From Cellvibrionales bacterium (lineage in GTDB: Bacteria; Pseudomonadota; Gammaproteobacteria; Pseudomonadales; JAHEGP01): DNA of 5,511 nt. This document shows, piece after piece, positions 5,022 to 5,511 of this stretch. Position numbers and translations under genes: made by a program. Below the pieces are notes generated by a model that saw nothing but the letters and a program-made list of their open reading frames with translations, ran no database searches and was not told where the DNA came from. Within the stretch, counting starts at the first letter, position 1. Every line of letters begins with the position of its first letter. The DNA lies in the NCBI GenBank assembly GCA_024645065.1, contig JAHEGP010000206.1:1-5511 (forward strand), read 5' to 3'.

Positions 5022-5511
5022 GTGCGAATTGCATTTTTTCTGCTTCTTTTTTGTTTGATTTTGGTCGGGGGTTGCAGCGATGGTTTGGATTCACAGTCCG
5101 GTACACTAAACACCCCACCCAGCGATTGCTTTTGGCAGATAGCTTTGTCGCCGGGATGGTTGGAGACCGACAATCGCGCTTGGCCAGATCTCAATGCGTC
5201 CTACCGAGCGGCCGTTTACACATTGCCTGAGGAGGCATCTTGTCTGATGGTAGAAGGCGGATTTCCAAATGCCAGGTACATGTCTTTTTCCAGTTACTAC
5301 GCGCTGGGTGGAACCATAGATAACTTGCTGGACAAGCACATCTCTCCAAGCACCGGTTCGATTAACCCGTTTGTTGCTGGAAATCCAAGAAATGATTCCG
5401 CTCGGAATTACACCCTAGCCCTGAAAGCTAACGATCAAGTGCATTGCCCGTACGCTTCGAATATTGTGGCAACCACTGATTCGATTGCCATGTTGATGTA
5501 TAGGGTATACC
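5022..5511 (+). CDS. Uncharacterised lipoprotein, 5' part (runs off right edge)
   Basis: 163 codons are visible with no stop before the window ends. The N-terminus is a short n-region with Arg2, a hydrophobic core (about 3-14) and a lipobox V-G-G-C with Cys18, then a Ser-Asp-Gly linker, so it should be a lipid-anchored envelope protein; Asp at position +2 after the Cys might favour inner-membrane retention if the E. coli rule applies. The mature part has W-rich segments (38-54) and a stretch FPNARYMSFSSYYALGG (81-97) followed by ISPSTGSINPFVAG (107-120) and ARNYTLAL (127-134). I recall similar FP-x-ARYMSF...NPF...YT patterns in uncharacterised secreted proteins, but no function is known to me. 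GTG at 5022 is chosen because GGGAG lies 7 nt upstream (5010-5014); TTG 5016 is too close and GTG 4989 would give an unusually long n-region. Other cysteines (36, 74, 142) could form disulfides. Confidence 0.8.
   Translation, partial: MRIAFFLLLFCLILVGGCSDGLDSQSGTLNTPPSDCFWQIALSPGWLETDNRAWPDLNASYRAAVYTLPEEASCLMVEGGFPNARYMSFSSYYALGGTIDNLLDKHISPSTGSINPFVAGNPRNDSARNYTLALKANDQVHCPYASNIVATTDSIAMLMYRVY

Overview
The window looks like chromosome from a gammaproteobacterium, probably marine or otherwise free-living. This is inferred from the close resemblance of the YegS and Pcm proteins to enterobacterial family members, moderate-to-high GC and standard bacterial gene signals. I cannot name a genus.

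Left part (1-2274): a GC-rich minus-strand open segment (1-150) that runs off the left edge resembles the leader of group II intron reverse transcriptases and may be an intron remnant. It is followed by a plus-strand protein-L-isoaspartate O-methyltransferase with an added N-terminal signal sequence (207-947), which suggests protein repair outside the cytoplasm. Facing it, with only 1 bp between the two stop codons, is a minus-strand 12-TM amino-acid permease of the APC superfamily (949-2274).

Middle part (2275-4739): a 560-bp gene-free stretch holds the likely permease promoter, an inverted-repeat and GATC-rich zone, and the first copy of a 105-bp repeat. Next come yegS (lipid kinase, 2837-3733) and a decayed fragment of an Ig-like extracellular domain gene (about 3752-4091) carrying an 11-bp tandem duplication, an in-frame stop and a frameshift. 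A good intrinsic terminator (4275-4303) and an 11-cysteine, 70-residue GDCCVxC-family protein (4400-4612) follow, then the second copy of the 105-bp repeat (4635-4739). The two copies are direct, differ at 4 of 105 positions, and start 1994 bp apart, so they bracket yegS, the Ig remnant and the GDCCVxC gene. Their minus strand folds into a bulged hairpin capped by a UUCG tetraloop, and the one difference that falls in that stem keeps pairing (C-G to U-G).

Right part (4740-5511): about 280 bp with no recognisable gene, then the start of an uncharacterised lipoprotein (GTG at 5022, lipobox Cys18) that continues beyond the window.

There is no single coherent pathway. The left pair looks like ordinary chromosomal genes. 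The repeat-bracketed segment, with its pseudogene and small Cys-rich gene, looks like an accessory or rearranged patch. I see no clear defence system, CRISPR array, tRNA or rRNA.
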